Assembly (NCBI RefSeq): GCF_001687365.1
Contig: NZ_LGLV01000019.1
Span: 1 to 64,000 of the forward strand
Origin: Pararhizobium polonicum
GTDB taxonomy: Bacteria > Pseudomonadota > Alphaproteobacteria > Rhizobiales > Rhizobiaceae
Length of the DNA: 64,000 nucleotides
Direction of reading: 5' to 3'
Shown here: positions 1-9,163 of the stretch, piece by piece
Position numbering within the stretch: the first letter of the stretch is position 1
How the letters are laid out: each line of letters begins with the position of its first letter
Translations under genes and position numbers: made by a program
The notes under the pieces: generated by a model
Told to the model about the DNA's origin: nothing
Database searches by the model: none
Seen by the model: the letters and a program-made list of their open reading frames with translations, nothing else

Positions 1-236
1 TCCTTGCGGGCGAGAATCTCGTCGGCGGTCTTCTTCAGGATGGCGTGGCGCTCGAGGATGCCCGAACGCGACCAGGCCGGAAACGCAGCCTTGGCAGCGG
101 CGATCGCGGTCTTTGCATCGTCGGCGCTGGCGGTGGCATAGAGACCGACCACTTCCTTCGTGTTCGAAGGATTGATGTTTTCAACGCCGTTGCTGCCGAC
201 CCATTCGCCGGCGATCAGGTTGTGATGGAGTGTCAT
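1..236 (-). CDS. Aldehyde dehydrogenase, N-terminal part only (runs off the left edge)
   Basis: The 78 visible residues (start MTLHHNLIAGEW) have the typical beginning of the NAD(P)-dependent aldehyde dehydrogenase superfamily: a G-E-W motif, an N-P-S element and an A-F-P-A-W-S segment. The catalytic Cys/Glu region lies outside the window. An AGGAGG ribosome-binding site lies about 10 bases before the ATG. The gene follows gguC by 69 bases on the same strand. Because gguC belongs to the AraD1/FAH dehydratase-like group, I infer that this enzyme may be an alpha-ketoglutarate semialdehyde dehydrogenase ending an oxidative pentose or hexose pathway. Substrate specificity cannot be read from this fragment. 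Confidence 0.85.
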   Translation of the reverse strand, partial: MTLHHNLIAGEWVGSNGVENINPSNTKEVVGLYATASADDAKTAIAAAKAAFPAWSRSGILERHAILKKTADEILARK

Positions 237-305
237 GGGCTAAAAGCCTCCTTGGTTTGCGCGAGCGCCTTGGGATTGGCACCCGCAGTCAAATGCTTGA
301 ACGGA

Positions 306-1298
306 TCAGAGCTGGCCGATCACGATGTCGTCTTCGCCGGCAATCGCCAGCGTGTTGCGCAGCGGCAGGCCGAATTCGGATGCCTCGATTTCGAAGATAT
401 CGCCAGCCTCCGTCTTGATGCCATCGCCGAAAGACAGCGTCGCCGTTCCGAACATATGGACATGCACATCGCCCGGCGCACGGAAAATGCCGTATTTAAA
501 GTGATGATATTCGAGATTGGCGAAAGTATGGGACATGTTGGCTTCGCCCGACAGGAAGGGCTTTTCCCAGAAAACGGCGCCATTGCGGATGATCCGCGAG
601 GTGCCGCGAATGTCGCTCGGGGCTTCGCCGACCCGGATTTCCGGGCCAAAGCTTGCCGGCCGCAGCTTGGAATGGGCGAGATAGAGATAGTTGACCCGCT
701 CGGTCACATGATCGGAGAATTCGTTGGCGACGGCAAAGCCGATGCGGAAGGCCGCGCCCTTGTCGGAGATCACGTAGATGCCGGCCATTTCCGGCTCCTC
801 GCCGCCGTCCTGCGCGAATGACGGAGACACCAGCTCGCCGCCCGGAGCGACCGTCTGCGAACCGTTGCCCTTGTAGAACCATTCGGGCTGCACGCCCTTT
901 TCGCCAGGTTTTGGCTTGCCACCTTCGAGGCCCATCTTGAACATCTTCATCGTGTCGGTGGCGCCCTCCTCCACCTTGGAGACGGCGGCGTGCATCGCAT
1001 CGCGTGTCGAGGCGGAGCCAAGATGCGTCAGGCCGGTACCGGTCAGATGCAGATGGGCATCGTCCGGATGCGTGATCGGCGGCAGGAAATTGCCCTTGGC
1101 ATAGACGTCCTGAAGATCGATTTCATCGCCAAGACCGTGAGCCTCGACGACAGCCTTCAGGCTCTTGCCCGAATTGGCGGCTTCCATCGCCAGTGCGTAA
1201 ACGCTGGCGGCACCCTTGACGGCGCGGGCGGCTTGTCCGAGTTCACGAACGGCAACCGTGATCGAGCCGTCATTGTTCTTCACCTGAGAAATCAGCAC
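306..1298 (-). CDS. gguC: GguC, AraD1/fumarylacetoacetate-hydrolase family protein
   Basis: A 330-residue cytoplasmic protein of the FAH-fold AraD1 group, which includes 2-keto-3-deoxy acid dehydratases of oxidative L-arabinose breakdown. Its position after chvE-gguA-gguB matches gguC of Agrobacterium. I chose a GTG start at 1296-1298 because AAAGGAC lies just before it; a longer reading from 1385 would add 29 unlikely residues. The protein then starts V(M)LISQVKNNDG, and 330 residues is the length I expect for the family. The gene is separated from gguB by 226 bases that hold a perfect palindrome, so it may also be transcribed from its own promoter. Confidence 0.85.
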   Translation of the reverse strand: MLISQVKNNDGSITVAVRELGQAARAVKGAASVYALAMEAANSGKSLKAVVEAHGLGDEIDLQDVYAKGNFLPPITHPDDAHLHLTGTGLTHLGSASTRDAMHAAVSKVEEGATDTMKMFKMGLEGGKPKPGEKGVQPEWFYKGNGSQTVAPGGELVSPSFAQDGGEEPEMAGIYVISDKGAAFRIGFAVANEFSDHVTERVNYLYLAHSKLRPASFGPEIRVGEAPSDIRGTSRIIRNGAVFWEKPFLSGEANMSHTFANLEYHHFKYGIFRAPGDVHVHMFGTATLSFGDGIKTEAGDIFEIEASEFGLPLRNTLAIAGEDDIVIGQL

Positions 1299-1336
1299 AG
1301 CGTTGTCCTTTTCTAATTCCGGGCTGTTTTCGCACT

Positions 1337-1350
1337 GCCAAACGTTTGGC
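1337..1350. promoter_or_regulatory. Perfect 14-bp palindrome upstream of gguC (LacI-type operator candidate)
   Basis: GCCAAACGTTTGGC is an exact palindrome with the central CG step typical of LacI/GalR-family operators. It sits 39 bases before the gguC start, inside the 226-base gap after gguB. A short hairpin (GGCGGC-AAG-GCCGCC, 1400-1414) lies between it and gguB. Regulator unknown; no LacI gene is adjacent. Confidence 0.45.
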
Positions 1351-1524
1351 TTTCGGCAACAACAACCCATTGGGAGGCATGGCACACGCTCCCGTTCGTG
1401 GCGGCAAGGCCGCCGTTCTCGTCATGATGCGCGGGCCGGAGCGTTATCGCTTGCGCGCGAGCGCGCCCCGGCACCAGTTTTCACCGCCAGACAAAGCCCG
1501 GCGCATGGGACAGATCGAAACCGG

Positions 1525-2733
1525 TCAGCCCTTGTTCTTGTTGTAGACGTCGAAGAACACGGCCGCCAGCAGCACCAGGCCCTTGACGAGCTGCTGGTAA
1601 TCGATGCCGAGACCCATGATCGACATGCCGTTGTTCATGACACCCATGATCAAGGCGCCGATGACAGCGCCGGTGATCTTGCCGACACCGCCGGAGGCGG
1701 AAGCGCCACCGATGAAGCAGGCCGCGATGACATCGAGCTCGAAGCCGACGCCGGCCTTCGGCGTTGCCGAGTTCAGACGTGCCGCGATGATCATCCCGGC
1801 GAGAGCCGCCAGCACGCCCATGTTGATGAACGTGTAGAACGTCAGCCGCTCGGTGTTGATACCGGAGAGCTTTGCCGCCTTCTCATTGCCGCCCATCGCA
1901 TAGATGCGGCGGCCGACCGTCGAGCGTGTCGTCACGAAAGTATAGAGCGCGATGAGCAGCCCCATGACGATCAGAACGTTCGGAAAGCCCTTGTAGGTGG
2001 CCAACTGATAGCCGAGGAAAATCGCAACGGCAGCGATGATGGCCATCTGTGCGGCAAAGAATGCAAAGGGTTCGTTTTCCGTACCGTGCTTCTCATTCTC
2101 CCTGCGGTCGCGGAAACCGTAATAGATGGCGAGAGCGACAAGGGCGACGACGACGACGAGCGCGAAAAAGTTGGCGATCGTGTCCGGCATCGGATTGAGG
2201 AAGTAGAGAAAATCCGGAACGAAGCCCGTCGACAGCGACTGGAAGTCCTTCGGGAACGGGCCGATCGGCCGGTTCTGCAGGATCAGATAGGTCAAGCCGC
2301 GGAAGACCAGCATGCCGGCCAGCGTCACGATGAAGGCCGGAATCTTCTGGTAGGCGACCCAATAGCCCTGGGCTGCGCCGACGAGACCGCCGAGGATCAG
2401 GCAAAGCGGCACCACGATGGAGTAATGGATCCCCCATTTGACCAGCATGATCGCCGACAGGCCGCCGGTAAAGGCGACGATCGAGCCGACCGACAGATCG
2501 ATATGGCCCGCCACGATGATCAACAGCATGCCCAGCGCCATGATGACGATGAACGAGTTCTGCAGGATCAGGTTGGTGATGTTGACGGGCCTGAACAGAA
2601 CGCCGTTCGTCACGATCTGGAAGAACAGCATGATAACAACGAGGGCAACCAGAAGGCCGTATTCGCGGATATTGTTCCGGAGGTAATCCCCGACGGATGG
2701 TTTTGTTTTCTGAGCGCTGGTTTCGGCGACCAT
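1525..2733 (-). CDS. gguB: GguB, sugar ABC transporter permease
   Basis: A 402-residue RbsC/XylH-family inner-membrane permease. It has a hydrophobic N-terminal helix (LLVALVVIMLFF), the family motif G-H-I-D-L-S-V-G-S in the second third of the membrane domain, and a C-terminal GGASASGG-type loop followed by G-A-L-I-M-G. It forms the channel for sugars delivered by ChvE, energised by GguA. Its ATG overlaps the gguA stop by one base (TAATG), which implies translational coupling. The homologous ggu genes are named for glucose/galactose uptake in Agrobacterium. Confidence 0.9.
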   Translation of the reverse strand: MVAETSAQKTKPSVGDYLRNNIREYGLLVALVVIMLFFQIVTNGVLFRPVNITNLILQNSFIVIMALGMLLIIVAGHIDLSVGSIVAFTGGLSAIMLVKWGIHYSIVVPLCLILGGLVGAAQGYWVAYQKIPAFIVTLAGMLVFRGLTYLILQNRPIGPFPKDFQSLSTGFVPDFLYFLNPMPDTIANFFALVVVVALVALAIYYGFRDRRENEKHGTENEPFAFFAAQMAIIAAVAIFLGYQLATYKGFPNVLIVMGLLIALYTFVTTRSTVGRRIYAMGGNEKAAKLSGINTERLTFYTFINMGVLAALAGMIIAARLNSATPKAGVGFELDVIAACFIGGASASGGVGKITGAVIGALIMGVMNNGMSIMGLGIDYQQLVKGLVLLAAVFFDVYNKNKG

Positions 2734-4268
2734 TAGTGTTTCTCCCCGGAGCGCATGATGGCTCGCATAATGGATTCCTGGCTTGCTTCCGCCTTCGAAA
2801 GCTCCGCGACGATGCGACCTTCGTTCATGACGTAGATGCGATCACAGGTTCCGAGAAGCTCGGGCATTTCCGATGAGATCATCAGGATGCCTTTGCCCTC
2901 GGCTGCAAGCTGGTTGATGATGGTATAGATTTCGTACTTCGCCCCGACGTCGATGCCACGCGTCGGCTCGTCGAGGATCAGCACTTCAGGGTTGGTGAAC
3001 AGCCATTTCGACAGAACGACCTTCTGCTGGTTGCCGCCCGAAAGGTTAACGGCCTCCTGATAGATCGAATGCGAACGGATGCGCAGCTTCGTGCGGTATC
3101 CGGTCGCCACTTCCCTTTCCCTGAACTCGTCGATGACGCCATTGCTGGCAACGGCGTTGAGATTGGCCAGCGTCGTGTTGTGCATGATGTTGTTGCTCAG
3201 CACGAGCCCGAGATGCTTGCGGTCTTCGGTGACATAGGCAAGGCCCGCCTCGATGGCACGCGGAATGGTGCTGACATCGACCGGCTTGCCGTGCATGGAG
3301 ACTTCGCCGGTGATCTTGTGACCCCAGGACCTGCCGAAGATGCTCATCGCGGTTTCGGTGCGTCCCGCACCCATCAGGCCGGCGATGCCGACGACCTCTC
3401 CGGCGCGGACATTGAAATTGACATCGTGCAGGAACTGCCGGTCGCGGTGGTGCTGGTGGAAGACGTTCCAGTTCTTCACTTCCAGCAGCGTTTCGCCGAT
3501 CTTCGGCTCGCGGGCGGGATATCGGTCTTCCATGTCGCGGCCGACCATGCCCTTGATGATCCGGTCTTCGCTGATGTCTTCGTTGTGACAGTCGAGCGTC
3601 TCCACCGTACCGCCATCGCGGATGATGGTGATCTTGTCGGCGACTTTCTTGATCTCGTTCAGCTTGTGCGAAATGATGATCGAGGTCATGCCCTGCTTGC
3701 GAAACTCGATCAGCAGCTTCAAAAGCGCGTCGGAATCCGTTTCGTTGAGCGAGGCGGTCGGCTCGTCGAGGATCAGCAGCCGGACCTTCTTCGACAGCGC
3801 CTTGGCGATTTCCACCAGCTGCTGTTTGCCGATGCCGATATCGGTGATGCGCGCCGACGGCGGCTCCTTGAGCCCGACCTTTTGCAGAAGCTCCTGCGTG
3901 CGCGCAAAGGTCTGCTTCCAGTCGATGACGCCATTGGTGGCGATCTCGTTGCCGAGAAAGATGTTTTCCGCGATCGACAGCAAAGGAACAAGAGCCAGTT
4001 CCTGGTGGATGATGATGATGCCGATATGTTCGCTGTCGGAAATCGTCGAGAAGTTGCGCACTTCATTGTCGTAATGAATTTCGCCATCGTAGCTTCCGGC
4101 GGGATAGACGCCGCTCAGCACCTTCATCAGCGTCGATTTTCCGGCGCCATTTTCGCCGACGAGTGCGTGAATTTCACCCTCGCGGACCTTGAGGTTGACG
4201 TTATCCAGGGCCTTTACGCCCGGAAACGTCTTGGTGATACCGCGCATTTCGAGAATGATGTTGTCCAT
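2733..4268 (-). CDS. gguA: GguA, sugar ABC transporter ATPase with two nucleotide-binding domains
   Basis: A 511-residue ATPase of the RbsA/MglA/XylG type with two fused ABC domains. The first has Walker [10 protein letters not shown], an unusual signature G-I-G-K-Q-Q and Walker [10 protein letters not shown]. The second has the degenerate Walker A (GLMGAGRTE) usual in this family, the signature LSGGNQQKV and [11 protein letters not shown]. The ATG at 4268 begins [13 protein letters not shown]; the open frame continues upstream only through the terminator-like region. A stem-loop separates it from chvE, which probably lowers its expression relative to the binding protein. Confidence 0.92.
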   Translation of the reverse strand: MDNIILEMRGITKTFPGVKALDNVNLKVREGEIHALVGENGAGKSTLMKVLSGVYPAGSYDGEIHYDNEVRNFSTISDSEHIGIIIIHQELALVPLLSIAENIFLGNEIATNGVIDWKQTFARTQELLQKVGLKEPPSARITDIGIGKQQLVEIAKALSKKVRLLILDEPTASLNETDSDALLKLLIEFRKQGMTSIIISHKLNEIKKVADKITIIRDGGTVETLDCHNEDISEDRIIKGMVGRDMEDRYPAREPKIGETLLEVKNWNVFHQHHRDRQFLHDVNFNVRAGEVVGIAGLMGAGRTETAMSIFGRSWGHKITGEVSMHGKPVDVSTIPRAIEAGLAYVTEDRKHLGLVLSNNIMHNTTLANLNAVASNGVIDEFREREVATGYRTKLRIRSHSIYQEAVNLSGGNQQKVVLSKWLFTNPEVLILDEPTRGIDVGAKYEIYTIINQLAAEGKGILMISSEMPELLGTCDRIYVMNEGRIVAELSKAEASQESIMRAIMRSGEKH

Positions 4269-4340
4269 GGTCAGGTATTCCTGCGGCAGTCCGTGAAGGA
4301 TGAGGTCAGACGAACCAACATACAAAGTCCTCATCAAGAT

Positions 4341-4368
4341 AAAAGGGCCCGCAAGTGATCGCGGGCCC
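4341..4368 (-). terminator. Intercistronic terminator/attenuator between chvE and gguA
   Basis: On the minus strand, just after the chvE stop, GGGCCCGC and GCGGGCCC form a perfect 8-bp stem with an 8-base loop, followed by TTTTAT. This is a rho-independent-like structure inside the operon. By analogy with other binding-protein transporters, partial termination would leave an excess of chvE mRNA. Confidence 0.75.
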
Positions 4369-4386
4369 CGAATGAATGAGACGGGA

Positions 4387-5448
4387 TCAGTTGTTGATCT
4401 GATCTTCCGTGTAGTAACCGGCACCAACCAGGACTTCCTTGACGTTGGTCTTGTCAACCGCAACCGGCTTCAGCAGGTAGGACGGAATAACCTTGACGCC
4501 GTTGTCGTAGGTCTTGGTGTCGTTGATTTCCGGCTCCTTGCCGCCGATGATGGCGTCCGTCATCGAGACGGCAACCTTGGCAAGCTCGCGGGTATCCTTG
4601 AAGACCGACGAATACTGTTCGCCAGCGAGGATCGACTTGACCGAAGGAAGCTCGGCATCCTGACCGGTAACGATCGGCATCGGCAGGTCGCCCGAGCCGT
4701 AGCCAACGCCCTTCAGAGCCGAGATGATGCCGATGGACAGGCCATCGTAAGGCGACAGAACGCCGTCAACCTTGGCATCCGTGTAGGTCGAGGAGAGCAG
4801 GTTTTCCATGCGGGCCTGTGCAACGGCACCGTCCCAACGCAGCGTGCCGACCTTTTCCATGCCCGTCTGGCCGGACTTGACGACGATCTTGCCGCTATCG
4901 ATCAGCGGCTGCAGAACCGACATTGCGCCATCATAGAAGAAGAAGGCGTTGTTATCATCCGGCGAACCGCCGAAGAGTTCGATGTTCTTGACGCCGCTGT
5001 CGAGCTTCAGGCCTTCGACGAGCGAAGTTGCCTGCAGAACGCCAACCTGGAAGTTGTCGAACGTTGCGTAGTAGTCGACATTGCCCGAGTCGCGGATCAG
5101 GCGGTCATAGGCGATGACCTTGACGCCGGCTTCGTGAGCCTTTGCCAGGATGTCGGAGAGCGTCGTGCCGTCGATGGCGCCGATGATCAGAACCTTGGCA
5201 CCCTTGGTGACCATGTTCTCGATCTGGGCCAGCTGGTTCGGGATGTCGTCGTCAGCAAACTGCAGGTCAGGGGTATAGCCCGATTCCTTGAACAGCTTTT
5301 CCATGGTCTCGCCGTCGGAAATCCAGCGGGTCGAGGTCTTGGTCGGCATCGAGATGCCGACGGTGCCCTTGTCCTGGGCCATCGCCGGAGCGACGAACGA
5401 CGCCACGCTGAGCGCTGCGGCGGCGAGAAGCGAAGTAACTAATTTCAT
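4387..5448 (-). CDS. chvE: ChvE, periplasmic multiple-sugar-binding protein
   Basis: A 353-residue type I periplasmic binding protein (XylF/MglB-like). It has a signal peptide of about 23 residues ([19 protein letters not shown]..., cleavage likely after AMA). The mature start [12 protein letters not shown] and the SRWISDG-type segment are typical of ChvE. A GGGAGAG ribosome-binding site is 6 bases before the ATG. In Agrobacterium, ChvE binds several aldoses, feeds GguAB and also contacts the VirA sensor. No vir genes are in this window, so only the transport and chemotaxis role is inferred. The gene is divergent from gbpR. Confidence 0.93.
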   Translation of the reverse strand: MKLVTSLLAAAALSVASFVAPAMAQDKGTVGISMPTKTSTRWISDGETMEKLFKESGYTPDLQFADDDIPNQLAQIENMVTKGAKVLIIGAIDGTTLSDILAKAHEAGVKVIAYDRLIRDSGNVDYYATFDNFQVGVLQATSLVEGLKLDSGVKNIELFGGSPDDNNAFFFYDGAMSVLQPLIDSGKIVVKSGQTGMEKVGTLRWDGAVAQARMENLLSSTYTDAKVDGVLSPYDGLSIGIISALKGVGYGSGDLPMPIVTGQDAELPSVKSILAGEQYSSVFKDTRELAKVAVSMTDAIIGGKEPEINDTKTYDNGVKVIPSYLLKPVAVDKTNVKEVLVGAGYYTEDQINN

Positions 5449-5742
5449 GTATCTCTCCCTGAGTGTTGATCCAGACAGGCAATCAGCCGGCCTCGATATG
5501 TGCAGCGCTTCGCGTGGCCGAGAGATAATATCCCTTGGCGGAGGTTTAAGGGGTGAAAGAAAGCCCTCCCAGGCCTTACACGCTCCCGAGCACGCTGGCG
5601 CACATGGCCGCAAACTGGAATCAAACATCATAACTGTCAAATACAATATAGGTGTATCCTCATAACAATTTTGATATAACAAGGCGGAACAGTGTGATTT
5701 TTCGCAGATGCGAAGGTATTTTTCTCGGAAGGCGCGCAAAAT
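5449..5742. promoter_or_regulatory. chvE-gbpR divergent control region with LysR-type dyad
   Basis: The 294-base divergent region becomes AT-rich between about 5620 and 5690. It holds an imperfect dyad, ATAC-N9-GTAT (5641-5657), resembling LysR-family binding sites, and three ATAAC repeats (5630, 5662, 5676). GbpR is known to activate chvE in Agrobacterium in response to sugar, so this is the expected place for its site. The exact binding bases are my guess. Confidence 0.45.
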
Positions 5743-6720
5743 ATGGACGATCCGATCCTGCTCTCATCCGTTCCTGTGGATTACTCCGAGCGGGGTATCT
5801 TCCGGTCCGGCCTGAAAATGAGCCATCTCCAGCTGATTCTCGCCATCGAGGATCACGGCCAGATCAGCGCGGCTGCGGATGCGCTGAGCATATCGCAGCC
5901 CGCCGCCTCCCGCATGCTGGGCGAGGTGGAGGCCATCCTGAAGGCGCCGCTGTGCGCCCGCGTCGCCCGCGGCGTCGAACTCACGCAATACGGCAGGGCA
6001 CTGGCGCGGCGGGCCCGGACGATTTTCCTCGAACTGCGGGAAACGACGCGTGAAATCAACGAACTGAGAACCGGCAGCGGCGGCTCGGTATCGCTGGGTT
6101 CCGTCACCGGGCCGGCCATCAATCTCGCCGTTCCGGCCATCCGCCAGGTTTCGACCGCCTATCCCGGCATCGCGATCAGTATCCAGATCGAAAACAGCAA
6201 CGTGCTGGTGCGCGAACTGCTGGCAGCCCGGCACGACTTCGTCATCGGCAGAATTCCGGATGACATGGATCCACGACAGTTCAACCTGATCGAGATCGGC
6301 GAGGAGGATGTCTGCCTGATCGTGCGGGAGGGACATCCGCTGCTCGACAAGGGCGTCGTCAGTTCCGCCGATCTTCCCGGCTACGATTGGGTTTTCCAGC
6401 CATCCGGGACGCTGCTGCGGCGCGCCGTCGAGGACAGCTTCCTGACGGCGGGCACCCCCCTGCCCGCAACCATCATCAACACGTCGTCGACCATCCTGAC
6501 CATTTCGATCGTCCGCAACACCAACGCCGTGGCGCCGGTTGCCCGCGACGTTGCCAACCTGATTGCCGGCAATGGCAGCCAGGCAGGTGAAATCCGCATT
6601 CTCCCCACCGATTTCAACGTCAAGATCCGCCCTTACAGCCTCATTACCGCGCGTGGTCGTGCCTTGCCGCCCAGCGCCAAGCTTCTCTATGACCTGATCC
6701 TGAAGCAGAGCACCGCCTGA
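5743..6720 (+). CDS. gbpR: GbpR, LysR-family regulator of chvE
   Basis: A 325-residue LysR-type regulator. A winged helix-turn-helix occupies about residues 25-85 ([18 protein letters not shown], then S-Q-P-A-A-S-R). A type II periplasmic-binding-fold effector domain covers about residues 115-320. It is divergent from chvE, as in Agrobacterium, where GbpR (galactose-binding protein regulator) activates chvE with inducing sugars. The first ATG is used; an internal ATG at 5818 would remove only a 25-residue leader before the HTH. Confidence 0.88.
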   Translation: MDDPILLSSVPVDYSERGIFRSGLKMSHLQLILAIEDHGQISAAADALSISQPAASRMLGEVEAILKAPLCARVARGVELTQYGRALARRARTIFLELRETTREINELRTGSGGSVSLGSVTGPAINLAVPAIRQVSTAYPGIAISIQIENSNVLVRELLAARHDFVIGRIPDDMDPRQFNLIEIGEEDVCLIVREGHPLLDKGVVSSADLPGYDWVFQPSGTLLRRAVEDSFLTAGTPLPATIINTSSTILTISIVRNTNAVAPVARDVANLIAGNGSQAGEIRILPTDFNVKIRPYSLITARGRALPPSAKLLYDLILKQSTA

Positions 6721-6775
6721 TCAGGCCCGCAAAACCTTGATGTGCTTAGACATGCAGCGAATGCTGGAGGGACGC

Positions 6776-7240
6776 ATGTTCGGGATGTCAGTGTTCCAGT
6801 CGGTACTGGAGCGGTTGAAAGCAGAAGAAGACGAGCAAGGCGCCACGCACGAAAAGCAGGCACCGGCCAGCATACGGGGCTTCAATGGCGGCTTTGTCGG
6901 CAATCTCGCGCCATCCGGCATGGCCGGCAGCAGTGCGGTGCAGCGCGCCTATTTCGATACGGCAAGCGACGAAATGCTTGCACCTCCCAAGCCGCTGCCC
7001 AAGCCCGTCATGCCGGAACATCTGCGCCGTATCCGCCCCGAGCAGATCGCCGCCGATCTGGCGCTGGCGGACAACGAGACGCCGCTGGGGCTGGCCGACA
7101 AACGCCGGCGGTTCGCCGCCGAAAACCATCCCGACTGCCATCATCCGGATTTCCGCACCAATGCGACCATACGCATGAAGATTGCCAACATGCTGATCGA
7201 CGAGGCGCAACGACGCCTGCGCCTGATGCGGCAAGGCTGA
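6776..7240 (+). CDS. Small J-domain-like protein (rhizobial hypothetical)
   Basis: A 154-residue protein starting at the ATG preceded by GGAGGGA; TTG/ATG codons further upstream lack a ribosome-binding site. The C-terminal 60 residues contain an H-P-D tripeptide (E-N-H-P-D-C-H-H-P-D) after K-R-R-R-F, with a helix-like RMKIANMLIDEAQRRL segment. This resembles the HPD loop and helix III of DnaJ domains. The N-terminal half is low-complexity, with a P-P-K-P-L-P-K-P stretch. It may be a DnaK co-chaperone-like protein, but only the short motif supports that. It lies 55 bases after gbpR and convergent with the next gene. Confidence 0.7.
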   Translation: MFGMSVFQSVLERLKAEEDEQGATHEKQAPASIRGFNGGFVGNLAPSGMAGSSAVQRAYFDTASDEMLAPPKPLPKPVMPEHLRRIRPEQIAADLALADNETPLGLADKRRRFAAENHPDCHHPDFRTNATIRMKIANMLIDEAQRRLRLMRQG

Positions 7241-7242
7241 CG

Positions 7243-7497
7243 TCAGGCCGGATCGTCGGTTTTTGCCGGTTCGGCCGTTTCGATCTTCGGCGCCTCTTCG
7301 GCAACCTCAACCTTCGGCTTGAAGAAGATCAGGAGGACGCAGGCCGTATAGGCCGACACCGCAAGGAAGATCATCCCCCAGGTCGAGGCTCCGTTCCAGA
7401 ATTCGACGGCCGTCCACAGCGTGCAGAGAACCACGATCAGAAGCCGCACCCAGAGCGGCCGGTAGAACGGGTGATCGGGATCGATGAACTTCATCAT
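7243..7497 (-). CDS. Small inner-membrane protein of unknown function
   Basis: 84 residues with two predicted membrane helices (about residues 17-34, LLIVVLCTLWTAVEF, and 40-60, WGMIFLAVSAYTACVLLIFF). An acidic, Pro/Glu-rich C-terminal tail follows. The start MMKFIDPDHPFYRPLW is well formed. I do not recognise a function. It ends two bases from the stop of the J-domain-like gene (convergent) and its 5' end faces the idhA control region. Confidence 0.65.
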   Translation of the reverse strand: MMKFIDPDHPFYRPLWVRLLIVVLCTLWTAVEFWNGASTWGMIFLAVSAYTACVLLIFFKPKVEVAEEAPKIETAEPAKTDDPA

Positions 7498-7884
7498 GCA
7501 AACGGTCCTTGAGGATTAGCCGGCCACACGGCCGGGTATCGAGGCCCACAGCTTTATGTCCAAAAAGACATTTGCCGCAAGAGGCGTAACGGTTTATCGG
7601 CTTGACGGCAGCGCATCAAATGGAATAAATATTCCGAAAATAACAATCATTATTTTTTCGTTCCGATTTCCGCATGTGTCACAGGAGGCATCTGGCACAC
7701 AGCGCGCTTGGAGCGAAGAAGAACGGGAGAGAGACCATTGCGCCTGCCCGCACCCCCCAGCGGATCGGCAGACGCCTGACATCACATCACCAGTATCAGC
7801 GCGGACCTGTCTTCCGCAACGCCTGTCCGGAGTGAGCGTCATCACCCCGTCCCTTCGCGGCGCTCTGCCGCTCGTCAAAAAGAG
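7498..7884. promoter_or_regulatory. 387-base region upstream of idhA with IolR-type operator
   Basis: No gene was seen here. At 7622-7635 lies GGAATAAATATTCC, an exact fit to GGAA-N6-TTCC, the palindrome reported for the inositol repressor IolR of Sinorhizobium meliloti. The downstream gene is myo-inositol dehydrogenase, which is the expected target. The site is about 250 bases from the idhA start, so a long 5' leader or a distal operator is implied. The same region is AT-rich at 7620-7670, consistent with a promoter. Confidence 0.6.
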
Positions 7885-8886
7885 ATGAACATGACTGTCA
7901 GATTTGGTCTTCTCGGCGCCGGCCGTATCGGCAAGGTCCACGCAAAAGCTGTCAGCGGCAATCCGGATGCGGTGCTGGTCGCCGTGGCCGACGCTTTCCC
8001 GGCCGCTGCCGATGCCATCGCCAAGCAATATGGCTGCGCCGTGCGCAGCATCGAGGAAATCGAAAAATCGGCCGATATAGACGCTGTCGTCATCTGCACT
8101 CCGACCGATACCCATGCCGACCTGATCGAGCGCTTCGCCCGTGCCGGCAAGGCGATTTTCTGCGAAAAGCCGATCGATCTCGATGTCGGCCGCGTGCGCG
8201 AATGCATGAAGGTGGTCGAGGAAACCAAGGGCAAGCTGATGGTCGGCTTCAACCGCCGCTTCGATCCGCATTTCATGGCCGTTCGCCAGGCGATCGACGA
8301 CGGCAAGATCGGCACTGTCGAAATGGTCACGATCATCTCGCGCGATCCGGGCGCCCCGCCGGTCGATTATATCAAGCGCTCCGGCGGCATCTTCCGCGAC
8401 ATGACCATCCATGATTTCGACATGGCCCGCTTCCTGCTCGGTGAAGAGCCGGTTGCCGTGACCGCCCATGCCGCCGTTCTCGTCGATCCGGAAATCGGCA
8501 AGGCCGGCGATTATGACAGCGTCTCGGTCATCCTGGAGACCGCATCCGGCAAGCAGGCGATCATCTCCAACTCGCGCCGCGCCACCTATGGCTATGACCA
8601 GCGCATCGAAGTCCACGGCTCCAAGGGCGTTGTCTCGGCCGAAAACCAGCGCGCCGTCTCGATCGAGATCGCCAACGGCGACGGCTACACCCGCCCGCCG
8701 CTGCACGATTTCTTCATGACCCGCTACACCGAAGCCTATGCCAACGAAATCGCCGGCTTCATCTCGGCGATCGAGAAAGGCACCAAGATCACGCCGTCCG
8801 GTGCCGATGGCCTGGCAGCCCTGGCGCTCGCCGACGCAGCCGTCAAATCCGTCGCGGAAAAGCGGCAGATCCGCGTCGACGCTTAA
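7885..8886 (+). CDS. idhA: myo-Inositol 2-dehydrogenase
   Basis: A 333-residue Gfo/Idh/MocA-family oxidoreductase. It has an N-terminal Rossmann motif (GAGRIGKVHA, residues 10-19), the family EKP motif (C-E-K-P-I-D) and a C-terminal sheet domain with G-G-I-F-R-D-M-T-I-H-D-F-D-M, where the catalytic Asp/His lie. Start and length agree with rhizobial IdhA. It oxidises myo-inositol to scyllo-inosose with NAD+, the first step of inositol catabolism. The other iol genes are not in the window. An ATG two codons later (7891) is an equally possible start. A strong terminator follows. Confidence 0.88.
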   Translation: MNMTVRFGLLGAGRIGKVHAKAVSGNPDAVLVAVADAFPAAADAIAKQYGCAVRSIEEIEKSADIDAVVICTPTDTHADLIERFARAGKAIFCEKPIDLDVGRVRECMKVVEETKGKLMVGFNRRFDPHFMAVRQAIDDGKIGTVEMVTIISRDPGAPPVDYIKRSGGIFRDMTIHDFDMARFLLGEEPVAVTAHAAVLVDPEIGKAGDYDSVSVILETASGKQAIISNSRRATYGYDQRIEVHGSKGVVSAENQRAVSIEIANGDGYTRPPLHDFFMTRYTEAYANEIAGFISAIEKGTKITPSGADGLAALALADAAVKSVAEKRQIRVDA

Positions 8887-8910
8887 ACGAAGACAACAGA
8901 ATCAATAGTG

Positions 8911-8935
8911 AAAGGCCGGGTTCGCCCGGCCTTTT
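8911..8935 (+). terminator. Rho-independent terminator of idhA
   Basis: AAAGGCCGGG-TTCG-CCCGGCCTTTT: a perfect 10-bp stem with a UUCG tetraloop followed by a T-tract, 25 bases after the idhA stop. Its 3' arm and T-tract are repeated at 10309-10356. Confidence 0.9.
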
Positions 8936-8970
8936 GCCGTCAAGGATGATCCGGTCCCGGCGGGAGCGGC
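8923..8970. repeat. Direct repeat, left copy
   Basis: A core of 42 bases (8929-8970) matches 10315-10356 at 40 of 42 positions, and extending to 8923/10309 gives 45 of 48. The copy contains the 3' arm of the idhA terminator and the last codons of the ROK gene on the minus strand (…LPPGPDHP-stop), here without the rest of that gene. It marks the left edge of an inserted segment. Confidence 0.85.
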
Positions 8971-9163
8971 TCTCGCGGCCAGCAACTTTTGATGAAGAGC
9001 GTCGATGAACGCGGCCGCCGCAGAAGCTGGTTTGCAACGCCGCAGATATCCAACATAAAATTGCTGCTTGAATTAAGAGGTTTTCGACAGGCCTCCCTTG
9101 AAAATTCCGAAAGTTTTCCCGGCATATATACCAGATATACTAGGTCAATCAGGCGGAGCGGAG

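Noticed and set aside
5686-5714. EcfG promoter upstream of gbpR (GGAAC near 5695)
   Set aside because: After 16-17 bases there is no CGTT-like box, so the match is incomplete.
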